Assembly: GCF_029360645.1 (NCBI RefSeq)
Contig: NZ_JARDUA010000003.1
Span: 620,001 to 684,000, forward strand
Direction of reading: 5' to 3'
Length of the DNA: 64,000 nt
Origin: Pontibacter litorisediminis
Lineage (GTDB): Bacteria; Bacteroidota; Bacteroidia; Cytophagales; Hymenobacteraceae
Part shown: piece by piece, positions 53,753-62,095 of the stretch
How the letters are laid out: every line of letters starts with the position of its first letter
Numbering within the stretch: the stretch's first letter is position 1
Notes under the pieces: generated by a model
Told to the model about the DNA's origin: nothing
Databases searched by the model: none
The model's input: the letters and a program-made list of their open reading frames with translations, nothing else
Program-made: the position numbers and the translations under genes

Positions 53753-56371
53753 ATGGCCAAGAACACTTACAGAGACGACACGCTGCAAGCAGGGCGAAGG
53801 AACGAGGTGCGTGGTAAGAATGAGCCGCGTGGGGCAAATGTGCCAAAGGGGCAGAAGCCGAAGAAAGAAAAGAAAAAATGGTCTTTCCGGATTCCGACTC
53901 CCCGGATTAATCTAAGAATCGGGTTTCTGCACGACCGCCGCTTTAAGCTGACGGTGGGCTTCACGTTCCTGCTCTTCTCCTTTTTCCTGACCATTGCCTT
54001 TGTGTCTTACCTGTTCACAGGCAACGCCGACCAGAGCGTGGTGGAAACCGTGAGCGGCACCGGCCTGAAAGAGTCGGGGCAGGAGGCGGAGAACTGGCTG
54101 GGGTTGTTCGGGGCCTGGCTATCGCACTTCTTTATAAACGATTTGGTGGGCATTGGCGCCTTTTTCCTGATCCCTGTACTCTTCTTCACCGGCTCCAAGA
54201 TCGTATTCCGGAAAGTTAACGTGTCGCTGAGTTATGTGCTGGGGCTTTGCAGCTTCTGCATGCTGTGGCTGAGCCTGGCCATGGGCTATATCGTGTTCTC
54301 TGCAGGCGCCATCGGGCCTTACGGTTTCTTAGGCGGTGCTGTGGGCGTGGAAGCGGCGCTGTGGCTGAACAGCCTCATCGGCTGGGGCTCCTGGCTGCTG
54401 CTGGGCTTCCTGTTGCTGGTGTTTGTCGTAAGCTTCTTTAACGTTACAAGTATAAACTGGAGTAGCTCCAAGGCAGCCGGCATGGCTGCAGCCAAGGCCG
54501 GGGCCGAGAAAAATTATGCCGAGAGCCTAGGTGATGTGATGGGTGGTAAGACGAACAGCATCAACCATAACGCGGATCCTACTGCCTCTCTGGAGTATGA
54601 AGAGGAGGAAGAGGTGCCGTTTTATGAGGAAGATGAGGAAATAAACCGCGCCCTGGAGATGGAGCTGAGTTCGCTACAGGAGCAAAAAAAGCCGGAGCCA
54701 CCTGCCGCCCCTCCTAAAAACGACACGCCATCGCTGGAACTGGACATAGACCTACCGGAGGATACTTACCTGGATGATGCCGTAGCCAATGAGGAAGAAG
54801 AGCCGGAAATGGCCCTGCAGATAGAGGAGACACCGGAGGAGGAGGTAGCCATCGGCGACATGGAAAACTATGACCCCACGCTGGACCTGGCCCGCTACCA
54901 ATACCCGCACCTGGACCTGCTCAACGACTATGGTGCCAACAAAGTCTCTGTGACCAAAGAAGAGCTGGAGGCTAACAAAGATAAGATCGTGGAGACGCTG
55001 GCTAACTATAACATCGGTATCGCCAGCATTAAAGCCACCATCGGCCCTACAGTTACGCTTTACGAAATCGTGCCGGATGCCGGCGTGCGTATCTCCAAGA
55101 TCAAGAACCTGGAGGACGACATCGCCCTGAGCTTAGCGGCCCTGGGTATCCGTATCATTGCCCCGATTCCGGGCAAAGGAACCATTGGTATCGAGGTGCC
55201 GAACACCAAGAAAGAAATGGTGTCTATCCGCTCCATACTTTCCACGGAGAAATTCATGAAGAGCGACATGGACCTGCCGATCGCTTTCGGTAAGACCATC
55301 ACCAATGAGGTATTTGTGACGGATTTGGCCAAGATGCCGCACTTGCTGATGGCGGGTGCCACCGGTCAGGGTAAGTCTGTTGGTCTGAATACGATCCTTA
55401 CCTCGCTGCTCTACAAGCGCCACCCATCGCAGCTCAAGTTCGTGCTCGTGGACCCGAAGAAGGTGGAGCTCTCGCTGTTCAACAAGATAGAACGCCACTT
55501 CCTGGCTAAATTGCCAGACACCGACGAGGCCATTATTACCGACACCAAGAAGGTTGTGAACACGCTGAACTCGCTGTGTATGGAAATGGACATGCGCTAC
55601 GACCTGCTGAAGGATGCCGGCTGCCGCAACCTGAAAGAGTATAACCGCAAGTTTGTGGAGCGCAAGCTGAACCCGCAGAAGGGCCACCGCTTTATGCCCT
55701 ACATCGTGCTGGTGATAGACGAGTTAGCCGACCTGATGATGACGGCAGGCAAAGAGGTGGAAACGCCGATTGCCCGTTTGGCGCAGCTGGCCCGCGCCAT
55801 TGGCATTCACCTGGTGGTGGCCACGCAGCGTCCGTCCGTAAACGTGATCACGGGTATCATCAAGGCTAACTTCCCGGCCCGTATTTCCTTTAAGGTAACC
55901 TCCAAGATCGACTCCCGCACCATTCTGGATGCCGGCGGGGCGGATCAGCTGATCGGTCAGGGGGATATGCTCTTCTCTATCGGTTCCGACATGATCCGTA
56001 TTCAGTGTGCCTTTGTAGACACGCCGGAGGTAGACCGCATCTGCGACCACATTGGCGAGCAGCAGGGCTACAGCGATGCTTACCTGCTACCAGAGTTTGT
56101 GGGTGATGACGGTGGTAACGAGAAAGCCGATTTTGACCCGAGTAACCGCGACCCATTGTTTGAGGAAGCCGCCCGTGTGATCGTGCAGCACCAGCAGGGA
56201 AGCACCTCGCTGCTGCAGCGCCGCCTGAAGCTGGGCTACAACCGCGCCGGCCGCCTGATTGACCAGCTGGAGAGCGCCGGGGTAGTAGGCCCGTTTGAGG
56301 GAAGCAAGGCCCGCGAAGTTTTAATTCCGGACGAGTACAGTTTGGAACAGTTATTGAATACACTCGGTTAG
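53753..56371 (+). CDS. ftsK: DNA translocase FtsK
   Basis: Septum-located motor that moves DNA and activates Xer recombination. The 872-residue protein has a basic N-terminal tail, about four to five membrane helices (60-235), an acidic Glu/Pro-rich linker (270-385), and an alpha-beta motor domain with the Walker A loop GATGQGKSV at 535-543 and Walker B VLVIDELADLM near 650. A C-terminal gamma winged helix (about 800-872, RRLKLGYNRAGRLIDQLE) reads KOPS. The linker is short, as in Bacteroidota. lolA follows 28 bp later. Confidence 0.97.
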   Translation: MAKNTYRDDTLQAGRRNEVRGKNEPRGANVPKGQKPKKEKKKWSFRIPTPRINLRIGFLHDRRFKLTVGFTFLLFSFFLTIAFVSYLFTGNADQSVVETVSGTGLKESGQEAENWLGLFGAWLSHFFINDLVGIGAFFLIPVLFFTGSKIVFRKVNVSLSYVLGLCSFCMLWLSLAMGYIVFSAGAIGPYGFLGGAVGVEAALWLNSLIGWGSWLLLGFLLLVFVVSFFNVTSINWSSSKAAGMAAAKAGAEKNYAESLGDVMGGKTNSINHNADPTASLEYEEEEEVPFYEEDEEINRALEMELSSLQEQKKPEPPAAPPKNDTPSLELDIDLPEDTYLDDAVANEEEEPEMALQIEETPEEEVAIGDMENYDPTLDLARYQYPHLDLLNDYGANKVSVTKEELEANKDKIVETLANYNIGIASIKATIGPTVTLYEIVPDAGVRISKIKNLEDDIALSLAALGIRIIAPIPGKGTIGIEVPNTKKEMVSIRSILSTEKFMKSDMDLPIAFGKTITNEVFVTDLAKMPHLLMAGATGQGKSVGLNTILTSLLYKRHPSQLKFVLVDPKKVELSLFNKIERHFLAKLPDTDEAIITDTKKVVNTLNSLCMEMDMRYDLLKDAGCRNLKEYNRKFVERKLNPQKGHRFMPYIVLVIDELADLMMTAGKEVETPIARLAQLARAIGIHLVVATQRPSVNVITGIIKANFPARISFKVTSKIDSRTILDAGGADQLIGQGDMLFSIGSDMIRIQCAFVDTPEVDRICDHIGEQQGYSDAYLLPEFVGDDGGNEKADFDPSNRDPLFEEAARVIVQHQQGSTSLLQRRLKLGYNRAGRLIDQLESAGVVGPFEGSKAREVLIPDEYSLEQLLNTLG

Positions 56372-56399
56372 ACAACGAAACAAGTACTTTTACAAAGAC

Positions 56400-57044
56400 A
56401 TGAAAAGAATATTCTCTCTACTGCTGGTGGTGCTGATGTTTGTATCTGTGGCGAATGCCCAGCAAGACCCGGAGGCATCCAAGATACTGAATGCCATGAG
56501 CCAGAAGTACCGCTCTATGAAGGCCTTTAAAGCTGATTTCGCCCAGACGCTGGAAAACCCATCGGCGAAGGTGAAGGAAACCATGAACGGAAACATTACC
56601 GTGAGCGGCGACAAGTATAGATTGGGTGTGAGTGGCCAGGAAATCATCAGCGACGGCAAGACCATGTATACTTTCCTGAAGGATGCCAACGAGGTAACCA
56701 TTACCGAGGCAGACGAAGAAGCAGAGGCTATGGCGCCAAGCAAGATCTTCGACATGTATAAGAAAGGCTATAAGTATGCCTATGCCGGCACCGAGACAGT
56801 GGGAGGCGTAAAGCACGACGTGATTGAACTGGCGCCGGAAGACCGTAAGAACCCGATCTACAAGGTGCGCCTGTACATCAGCCAGAAAGACAAGACCCTG
56901 AAGAGCTGGCAGATGTTCCGCAACAACGGCAATCGCTATACTTATACCATCAGCAACTTCCAGGCGAACCCATCGCTTGCCTCTGATGCCTTCACCTTTA
57001 ACAAGGCCAAGTATAAAGGCGTGAGTGTGGTAGACTTAAGATAA
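56400..57044 (+). CDS. LolA-like outer-membrane lipoprotein carrier protein
   Basis: A periplasmic chaperone-like protein of 214 residues. The signal peptide (1-20) ends in ANA-Q. The mature part is the half-barrel LolA fold: MSQKYRSMKAFKADFAQTLE near 33-52, GQEIISDGKTMYTFLKDANEVTI near 80-102 and the C-terminal SNFQANPSLASDAFTF. It moves lipoproteins to the outer membrane or a related lipid cargo. It is next to ftsK, an order common in Bacteroidota. Confidence 0.92.
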   Translation: MKRIFSLLLVVLMFVSVANAQQDPEASKILNAMSQKYRSMKAFKADFAQTLENPSAKVKETMNGNITVSGDKYRLGVSGQEIISDGKTMYTFLKDANEVTITEADEEAEAMAPSKIFDMYKKGYKYAYAGTETVGGVKHDVIELAPEDRKNPIYKVRLYISQKDKTLKSWQMFRNNGNRYTYTISNFQANPSLASDAFTFNKAKYKGVSVVDLR

Positions 57045-57069
57045 AGCCAACCAATTTATGATACTAGGA

Positions 57070-57097
57070 AAGGCTGCCCCTGATTGGGGGCAGCCTT
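57070..57097 (+). terminator. Intrinsic terminator after lolA
   Basis: A perfect 11-bp stem (57070-57080 with 57087-57097), six-base loop and five T or more, 25 bases after the lolA stop. Confidence 0.9.
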
Positions 57098-57195
57098 TTT
57101 ATTTTAACCGTACATACTAGAAGGAGTTAGCCGAGCAAGCATAACAGAGCAGGCAGGAAAAACAATGTAAAGTTTCGACCTCTGAAGCAAATTTA

Positions 57196-57203
57196 TACTT
57201 TTG
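57196..57203 (+). promoter_or_regulatory. Probable -7 box of pyrF promoter
   Basis: TACTTTTG (inside TATACTTTTG) matches TAnnTTTG, 26 bases before the pyrF start codon. Confidence 0.6.
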
Positions 57204-57229
57204 TAGAAACCAATCATCCCCCGCAAGCC

Positions 57230-58057
57230 ATGACTAGAGAGCAGCTTTTCGAGCAGATCATGAATAAGAAATCATACCTGTGCATCGGCCTCGATACCGA
57301 CCCGCTGAAGCTACCGCAGCACCTGCTGGAGCTGGAGGACCCGGTGTTTGAGTTTAACCGGCAGATCATCGAGGCTACCGCTGACCTTTGCGTGGCTTAC
57401 AAACCCAACATCGCCTTTTATGAGGCGCAGGGGCCGCAGGGTTGGCTAAGCCTGCAGCGCACGCTGGAGGTGATTCCGGAGAATATCTTTACCATTGCCG
57501 ATGCCAAGCGCGGTGATATTGGCAACACCTCCGAGCTCTACGCCCGTGCCTTTTTCGAGAACATGGATTTTGACTCCGTGACGGTTGCCCCCTACATGGG
57601 CGCTGACTCAGTGAAGCCCTTCCTGACGCAGGCGGGCAAATGGGTGATTCTGCTGGCCCTTACCTCCAACGCCGGCAGCCAGGACTTCCAGATGCTGCGC
57701 CTGGAGGATGGCAATGAAGAGTATCTGTTTGAGCAGGTGCTGCGGACAAGCCAGGAGTGGGGCGCTCCGGACAACATGATGTATGTGGTAGGCGCCACAC
57801 AGGCGGAGTATGTGCAGCGCGTGCGCCAGATAGTTCCAGACCACTTCCTGCTGGTGCCAGGGGTTGGGGCGCAGGGCGGCAGCCTGGAAGAGATCTCCCG
57901 CCTGGGTATGAACCGCCAGTGCGGCCTGCTGGTAAACTCAGCCCGCGCCATTATCTACGCCTCCTCCGGTTACGACTTTGCCGAGCGCGCCCGTGAGGCT
58001 GCCTTTGCTGTGCAGCGGGATATGGAGAAGCTGCTGGAGGAGATACTGGTGGGGTAG
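57230..58057 (+). CDS. pyrF: Orotidine 5'-phosphate decarboxylase, type 2
   Basis: Last step of UMP synthesis. The 275-residue length and the [21 protein letters not shown] motif near 86-105 (cut here as [11 protein letters not shown]) with the catalytic Lys-Asp pair place it in the longer type 2 family, not the ~230-residue E. coli type. The [12 protein letters not shown] segment near 18-29 binds the base. The AT-rich insert begins right after its stop codon. Confidence 0.96.
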   Translation: MTREQLFEQIMNKKSYLCIGLDTDPLKLPQHLLELEDPVFEFNRQIIEATADLCVAYKPNIAFYEAQGPQGWLSLQRTLEVIPENIFTIADAKRGDIGNTSELYARAFFENMDFDSVTVAPYMGADSVKPFLTQAGKWVILLALTSNAGSQDFQMLRLEDGNEEYLFEQVLRTSQEWGAPDNMMYVVGATQAEYVQRVRQIVPDHFLLVPGVGAQGGSLEEISRLGMNRQCGLLVNSARAIIYASSGYDFAERAREAAFAVQRDMEKLLEEILVG

Positions 58058-58073
58058 TATTTTCCGACCTATT

Positions 58074-58117
58074 GGACTAATATATATGTATTTTATTATA
58101 TAGTATATTCGTTAGTC
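58074..58117. repeat. AT-rich inverted repeat at the left border of the AT-rich insert
   Basis: GGACTAA at 58074-58080 pairs with TTAGTCC at 58111-58117, and TATATAT-type arms inside extend the pairing. The right end reads CGTTAGTCC, which resembles the GTTAG core ends of the two hairpins downstream. It follows the pyrF stop by 16 bases and may also act as a terminator. Confidence 0.5.
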
Positions 58118-58195
58118 CGGTTCCGTATATCCGCCGGATCTGGGTGTATAAACGGAGTAATTCCTTATATACTATAGTTGGCGTGCATTGATAAT

Positions 58196-58696
58196 ATGAA
58201 AAGTAAAGAAATTGGGCGGAAAACTCTTATAAGATACTGCATTATCTCAATGCTGGTCTTTCTTGCTGCACCCATATTTATCGATATTTTCTTTCAAATA
58301 TTTTCAGATTCACCAAAAAGTGCGATAACATTCTTTAAAAACTTAACGACTGAAATAATAGATAATAAAGTATTCTATGTGGTTCAGGCAATTTTTGTAT
58401 CTATAGCAATTTGGCTTTTAGGAGGGGCAGCAGGTAGATTAATAATTGAAAAAGAGAAATCAAAGTCTTTGGTAGGTGCACTAACTCTTTTTCTTTTATG
58501 GGTAATATTATTCTTGAGTTCGACATTAACTGCCGCTTTTCAGAATTACTTGATTTGGGGACAAGAGGGATTTAAGTCCGTCGTTACAAAATGGATTATC
58601 TATGGATTACTTGCTTACCTGATCCTCGGAGCTATTCACGGACTTTTATTCGGGTATTTTGTTGGAAGGGATATAAAAAATAAAGGAAGAGTTTAA
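58196..58696 (+). CDS. Hypothetical four-helix membrane protein (166 aa), AT-rich
   Basis: An unrecognised membrane protein with hydrophobic helices near 15-35, 58-78, 88-110 and 130-155. The helix 2-3 region contains LLGGAAGRLIIEKEKSKSLVGA. Codon and base use (many AAA, ATA, TTA, AAT) differ sharply from the GC-richer neighbours, which suggests acquisition by transfer. ATG 58196 is chosen; a TTG six codons earlier is possible. A stem-loop with attC-like features begins 15 bases after its stop. Confidence 0.7.
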   Translation: MKSKEIGRKTLIRYCIISMLVFLAAPIFIDIFFQIFSDSPKSAITFFKNLTTEIIDNKVFYVVQAIFVSIAIWLLGGAAGRLIIEKEKSKSLVGALTLFLLWVILFLSSTLTAAFQNYLIWGQEGFKSVVTKWIIYGLLAYLILGAIHGLLFGYFVGRDIKNKGRV

Positions 58697-58710
58697 AAAG
58701 ACAACAACAC

Positions 58711-58776
58711 GCCAACAAAGCACATGAGCAAAGCTGCGGCTGACGCCTCGCTCACCTCATGTACGAGCCCGTTAGC
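58711..58776. repeat. attC-like imperfect hairpin 1
   Basis: GCCAAC (58711-58716) faces GTTAGC (58771-58776) with one mismatch as outer core sites. ACATGAG (58722-58728) pairs with CTCATGT (58756-58762). The apex is CGGCTGACGCCTCG. This outer core, inner stem and variable apex layout resembles integron attC sites. The core GTTAGCC differs from the classical GTTRRRY by one base. Confidence 0.5.
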
Positions 58777-58805
58777 CACAACTTAAATTACAGTAATAAT
58801 AAAGT

Positions 58806-59258
58806 ATGTTTCCATTCTCTTTTACATATACAAATAAGCTTACAGAGCCGATTGAAAAACATGAAATCATTAATCTGTTAGCTCAGTATGTGGAAGATAA
58901 TAAAGGGCAGGATTTAGTTATAAAATATGACTCGCTTTCATTTACTATGAACTTAATGAGTTCTTGGAGCTTCAGCAAGTTTGTTTTTATCGAAAAGGGT
59001 GTATTCACTCTGAATGATGATAATATTTCATTTAAGTTCTATATGTATCGACTCCTAATAATAGCTGCTTTGATGTCGATTTTGACAATTATACAGACTC
59101 ATGAGTTATGGTTGGGTCTCTTCTTTTTTACAGTTATAGGCTTAGGAAATTGGGGTTATGCTCTTTTTAGGTATAACCGAATGCTGAATCATATTACAGC
59201 CAGCATTAATAAAAGTATAGAAAGTAAAGAGATTGGTAGTAAGAAAAGGTTCGGCTAA
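58806..59258 (+). CDS. Hypothetical membrane protein (150 aa), AT-rich
   Basis: An unrecognised protein with a soluble N-terminal domain (about 1-80, [20 protein letters not shown]) and two hydrophobic helices (about 80-98 and 102-120), then a charged tail [16 protein letters not shown]. It resembles YcxB-like small membrane proteins in layout only. The composition is AT-rich like the previous gene. The stop codon TAA lies inside the GGCTAAC core of the second attC-like hairpin. Confidence 0.7.
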   Translation: MFPFSFTYTNKLTEPIEKHEIINLLAQYVEDNKGQDLVIKYDSLSFTMNLMSSWSFSKFVFIEKGVFTLNDDNISFKFYMYRLLIIAALMSILTIIQTHELWLGLFFFTVIGLGNWGYALFRYNRMLNHITASINKSIESKEIGSKKRFG

Positions 59259-59317
59259 CACGGCACAGGCTCTATACTCGGCTACGCCTCGTTCAAAGCC
59301 TGTCCTAAACGTTCAAT
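59253..59317. repeat. attC-like imperfect hairpin 2
   Basis: The left core GGCTAAC (59253-59259) contains the stop codon of the upstream gene. ACAGGCT (59265-59271) pairs with AGCCTGT (59297-59303). The apex CGGCTACGCCTCG is nearly identical to that of hairpin 1. The right core (GTTCAAT at 59311-59317) is a poorer match. Confidence 0.5.
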
Positions 59318-59349
59318 CTAAAACAAAAACATTACAATCATATACCACG

Positions 59350-59691
59350 ATGTCAGAAGAAATGAAACAATGCCCCAAATGCAACTCGCCTTATGGCTAC
59401 GCAATGGGTGAGGAAATTTACGCTTGCCCGGAGTGTGGGAATGAGTGGAACCCGAGTGAGGTGGAGGAAGAGGCAGGCTTAAAGGTGGTAGATGCGAACG
59501 GGAACGTACTGCAGGATGGGGATACGGTTGTCGTGGTTAAGGACCTTCCAGTAAAGGGCGCTCCCAAACCTGTAAAGGCCGGCACAAAAGTAAAAAACAT
59601 CCGATTGACCGAAGGAGATCATAATATCGACTGCAAGATCGATGGCTTCGGCTCCATGGGCCTGAAGTCTGAATTCGTGAGAAAGGCATAA
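59350..59691 (+). CDS. PhnA/YjdM-family zinc-ribbon protein
   Basis: A 113-residue protein: an N-terminal zinc ribbon with CPKC (8-11) and CPEC (about 26-29), then a C-terminal PhnA beta barrel ([25 protein letters not shown]..., cut here as [17 protein letters not shown]). The family name comes from alkylphosphonate operons, but a phosphonate role is not supported. Base composition returns to that of the main chromosome. ATG 59350 is chosen; the frame runs back into the attC-like hairpin. Confidence 0.92.
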   Translation: MSEEMKQCPKCNSPYGYAMGEEIYACPECGNEWNPSEVEEEAGLKVVDANGNVLQDGDTVVVVKDLPVKGAPKPVKAGTKVKNIRLTEGDHNIDCKIDGFGSMGLKSEFVRKA

Positions 59692-59721
59692 CACACCAGC
59701 AGCCCCCAACGCTCTACCTTC

Positions 59722-60132
59722 ATGCAAAAGACAACCACCTATCTGCTGTTCGTCGGCGAGCAAAGCGGGAAAGCGGCAGAAGCCATCAACCTGTATACCT
59801 CGCTCTTCCGTAATTCAGGAATAATGCACCTGGAGTACTTTAAGGCAGGCGAGCCCGGCGGAGAAGAGGGCACCGTGAAGCAAGCTGTCTTTACGCTGGC
59901 AGGGCAGGAGTACAGGGCCATGGATGGAGGAGTTGGGCACCAGTTCAGTTTTACGCCGGCTGTTTCCATCTTCGTTAACTGCGAGAGCGAAGAAGAACTG
60001 GACACACTGTTCCAAAAGCTAGTGGAGGGTGGAAGCGCTTTGATGCCCTTGGGTAACTACGGCTTCAGTAAGAAGTTTGGTTGGTTGAACGACAAGTATG
60101 GCGTATCCTGGCAGCTTAACCTGGAAGTATAA
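59722..60132 (+). CDS. PhnB-like VOC superfamily protein
   Basis: A 136-residue protein of the PhnB/3-demethylubiquinone methyltransferase-like VOC branch: YLLFVGEQSGKAAEAINLYTSLF at the start (in part), then GGVGHQFSFTPAVSIFVNC near 73-91 and FGWLNDKYGVSWQLNL at the end. No enzymatic role is established. It follows the PhnA-like gene by 30 bp. Confidence 0.88.
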   Translation: MQKTTTYLLFVGEQSGKAAEAINLYTSLFRNSGIMHLEYFKAGEPGGEEGTVKQAVFTLAGQEYRAMDGGVGHQFSFTPAVSIFVNCESEEELDTLFQKLVEGGSALMPLGNYGFSKKFGWLNDKYGVSWQLNLEV

Positions 60133-60177
60133 ACACACCAAAACATGGCCGAACATAGGCCGCATCACAGATAAATA

Positions 60178-60645
60178 ATGACCAATAACGACATACTCCG
60201 CCGCATCCGCTATACCTTCGATTACGGTGATGATAAAATGATTGCTCTTTTCGGCTCAGGCGGAAAGCAGGTAACGCGGGCCGAGGTAAGCGACTGGCTG
60301 AAGAAAGAGGATGACCCGGAGTACAAGGAGCTGAACGACGAGCACCTGGCGGCCTTTCTCAATGGCTTCATCAACGAGAAGCGCGGCAAAAAGGAAGGTC
60401 CGCAGCCGGAGCCGGAGAAGAAGTTAAACAATAACATCACCCTGCGCAAACTGAAGATCGCCTTAAACCTAAGAGATGAGGATATTCTGGAGATACTGGA
60501 GCTGGCGAACTTCCGGTTAAGCAAACACGAGCTGAGCGCTTTCTTCCGCAAGCCCGACCACCAGCATTACCGCCCGCTCAAGGACCAGATCCTGCGCAAC
60601 TTCCTGCACGGCATGCAGATCAAGTACAGAGGGAACGACGAATAG
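60178..60645 (+). CDS. DUF1456 (YehS-like) family protein
   Basis: A 155-residue protein with two copies of the DUF1456 module: TNNDILRRIRYTFDYGDD at the start and NNNITLRKLKIALNLRDED near 89-107, separated by a charged linker. Soluble; the family is found in many bacteria, and no function is known. Confidence 0.88.
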   Translation: MTNNDILRRIRYTFDYGDDKMIALFGSGGKQVTRAEVSDWLKKEDDPEYKELNDEHLAAFLNGFINEKRGKKEGPQPEPEKKLNNNITLRKLKIALNLRDEDILEILELANFRLSKHELSAFFRKPDHQHYRPLKDQILRNFLHGMQIKYRGNDE

Positions 60646-60814
60646 AAAGTTACCTCCACCCCGCCTCTCTCTCAAAACCGAGGAAGGGGTAACAGCGATC
60701 GAAGTACAGCCACAGCAAAGTATATACGCCTGCGCCGGGTTTACGGGGCAGGCGTTGCTGTTAAGGCTTGATTTTGTACCATACTTTCCGCATCTTGAGG
60801 TATAAACCCGCCTC

Positions 60815-62095
60815 ATGAAAGAAGATTTTCTGCACTACATCTGGCAGCATCAGTACTTCGACAAAACCGCCCTGGTTACCACCGATGGCGAGCCGCTGCA
60901 GGTGCTGCGGGTGGGGTATTACAACACCGATGCCGGCCCGGATTTTAGGGAAGCCATACTTCGGGTGGGGGAGGTGGAGTGGTTGGGCAGCGTGGAGGTG
61001 CACCTGCAGGCCTCTGATTGGCACCGCCACCAGCACCAGCACGACCGAAAGTATGACCAGGTGGTGCTGCACGTGGTCTGGCAGGCGGATGTGCCGGTGG
61101 TGCGAACTGACGGTACCCTGGTGCCGGTGCTGGAGCTGCACAACCGCATAGACCTGCGCCTGCTGCAGACGTACGAGCAGCTGCAGAAGTCGAGGCATGC
61201 AGTTCCCTGCGCCCCTCTCTGGCCGGAGGTGCCGGAGGTAACCAAGGCCCTGATGCTGGAGCGGGCCCTGGTAGAGCGGCTGGAGGAGAAGGGGGAGGAG
61301 GTGCTGCAACTATACCATGGCTACGGCAACGATTGGGAACAGGCTACTTACCACACACTGCTGCGCGGCTTCGGCTTTAAGATAAACCAACAGGCTTTTG
61401 AGCAATTAGCTCAGTCGCTGCCGTTCCACGTGGTGCGGCGGCATCAGCACAACTTACCCCAACTGGAGGCCCTGCTGCTGGGGCAGGCAGGATTTTTAGC
61501 GCAGGCCGAGGATGCGTACGCACAACAACTGCAGCGGGAGTATACTTTCCTGCAGCACAAGCATAAACTGCAGCCCCTGCCGCGCCACCAGTGGAATTTC
61601 CTGCGCATGCGCCCCGCCAACTTTCCGACAGTACGGCTGGCACAGCTGGCGGCGGCGCTGCACCAGCATTCTTCCCTTTTTACTAAAATGCTGGAGGCAG
61701 ACACGGTAAAAAGGTATGAGCAGCTGTTTGCCGCAACTGTGTCAGAGTATTGGCAAAAGCACTACCTGTTCGGGCGCGAGAGCAAAGCGGCCTCAAAGGG
61801 CATGGGCAAAAGCAGTGCGCAGAATTTGGTGATCAACGTGGCCGTGCCTCTGCTTGCCGCCTACGCCAGCCACAGCGGGGAGCGTGTTTATCTGGAAAAA
61901 GCGGTAAGTTTGCTGGAGCAGCTGAAGGAGGAGAGCAACAAATACACGCGCCTTTACCAGGAGCTGGGCTGGAAAGCTAAATCAGCTGCTGATAACCAGG
62001 CGGCACTGGGGCTCTATAAGCGCTACTGCCATCCTGTAAACTGCATGCGCTGCGCCGTAGGCAACAAGATCATGAAAAACAGCCCTGTCCTGTGA
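60815..62095 (+). CDS. DUF2851 family protein
   Basis: A 426-residue Bacteroidota-specific protein. It begins KEDFLHYIWQHQYFD and contains NTDAGPDFREAILRVG near 38-53, GSVEVHLQASDWHRHQH near 58-74 and a C-terminal CHPVNCMRCAVGN cysteine cluster. The E-V-H and D-W-H residues look metal- or nuclease-like, but no function is established. Its stop overlaps the GTG start of the next gene by four bases (GTGA). Confidence 0.9.
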   Translation: MKEDFLHYIWQHQYFDKTALVTTDGEPLQVLRVGYYNTDAGPDFREAILRVGEVEWLGSVEVHLQASDWHRHQHQHDRKYDQVVLHVVWQADVPVVRTDGTLVPVLELHNRIDLRLLQTYEQLQKSRHAVPCAPLWPEVPEVTKALMLERALVERLEEKGEEVLQLYHGYGNDWEQATYHTLLRGFGFKINQQAFEQLAQSLPFHVVRRHQHNLPQLEALLLGQAGFLAQAEDAYAQQLQREYTFLQHKHKLQPLPRHQWNFLRMRPANFPTVRLAQLAAALHQHSSLFTKMLEADTVKRYEQLFAATVSEYWQKHYLFGRESKAASKGMGKSSAQNLVINVAVPLLAAYASHSGERVYLEKAVSLLEQLKEESNKYTRLYQELGWKAKSAADNQAALGLYKRYCHPVNCMRCAVGNKIMKNSPVL

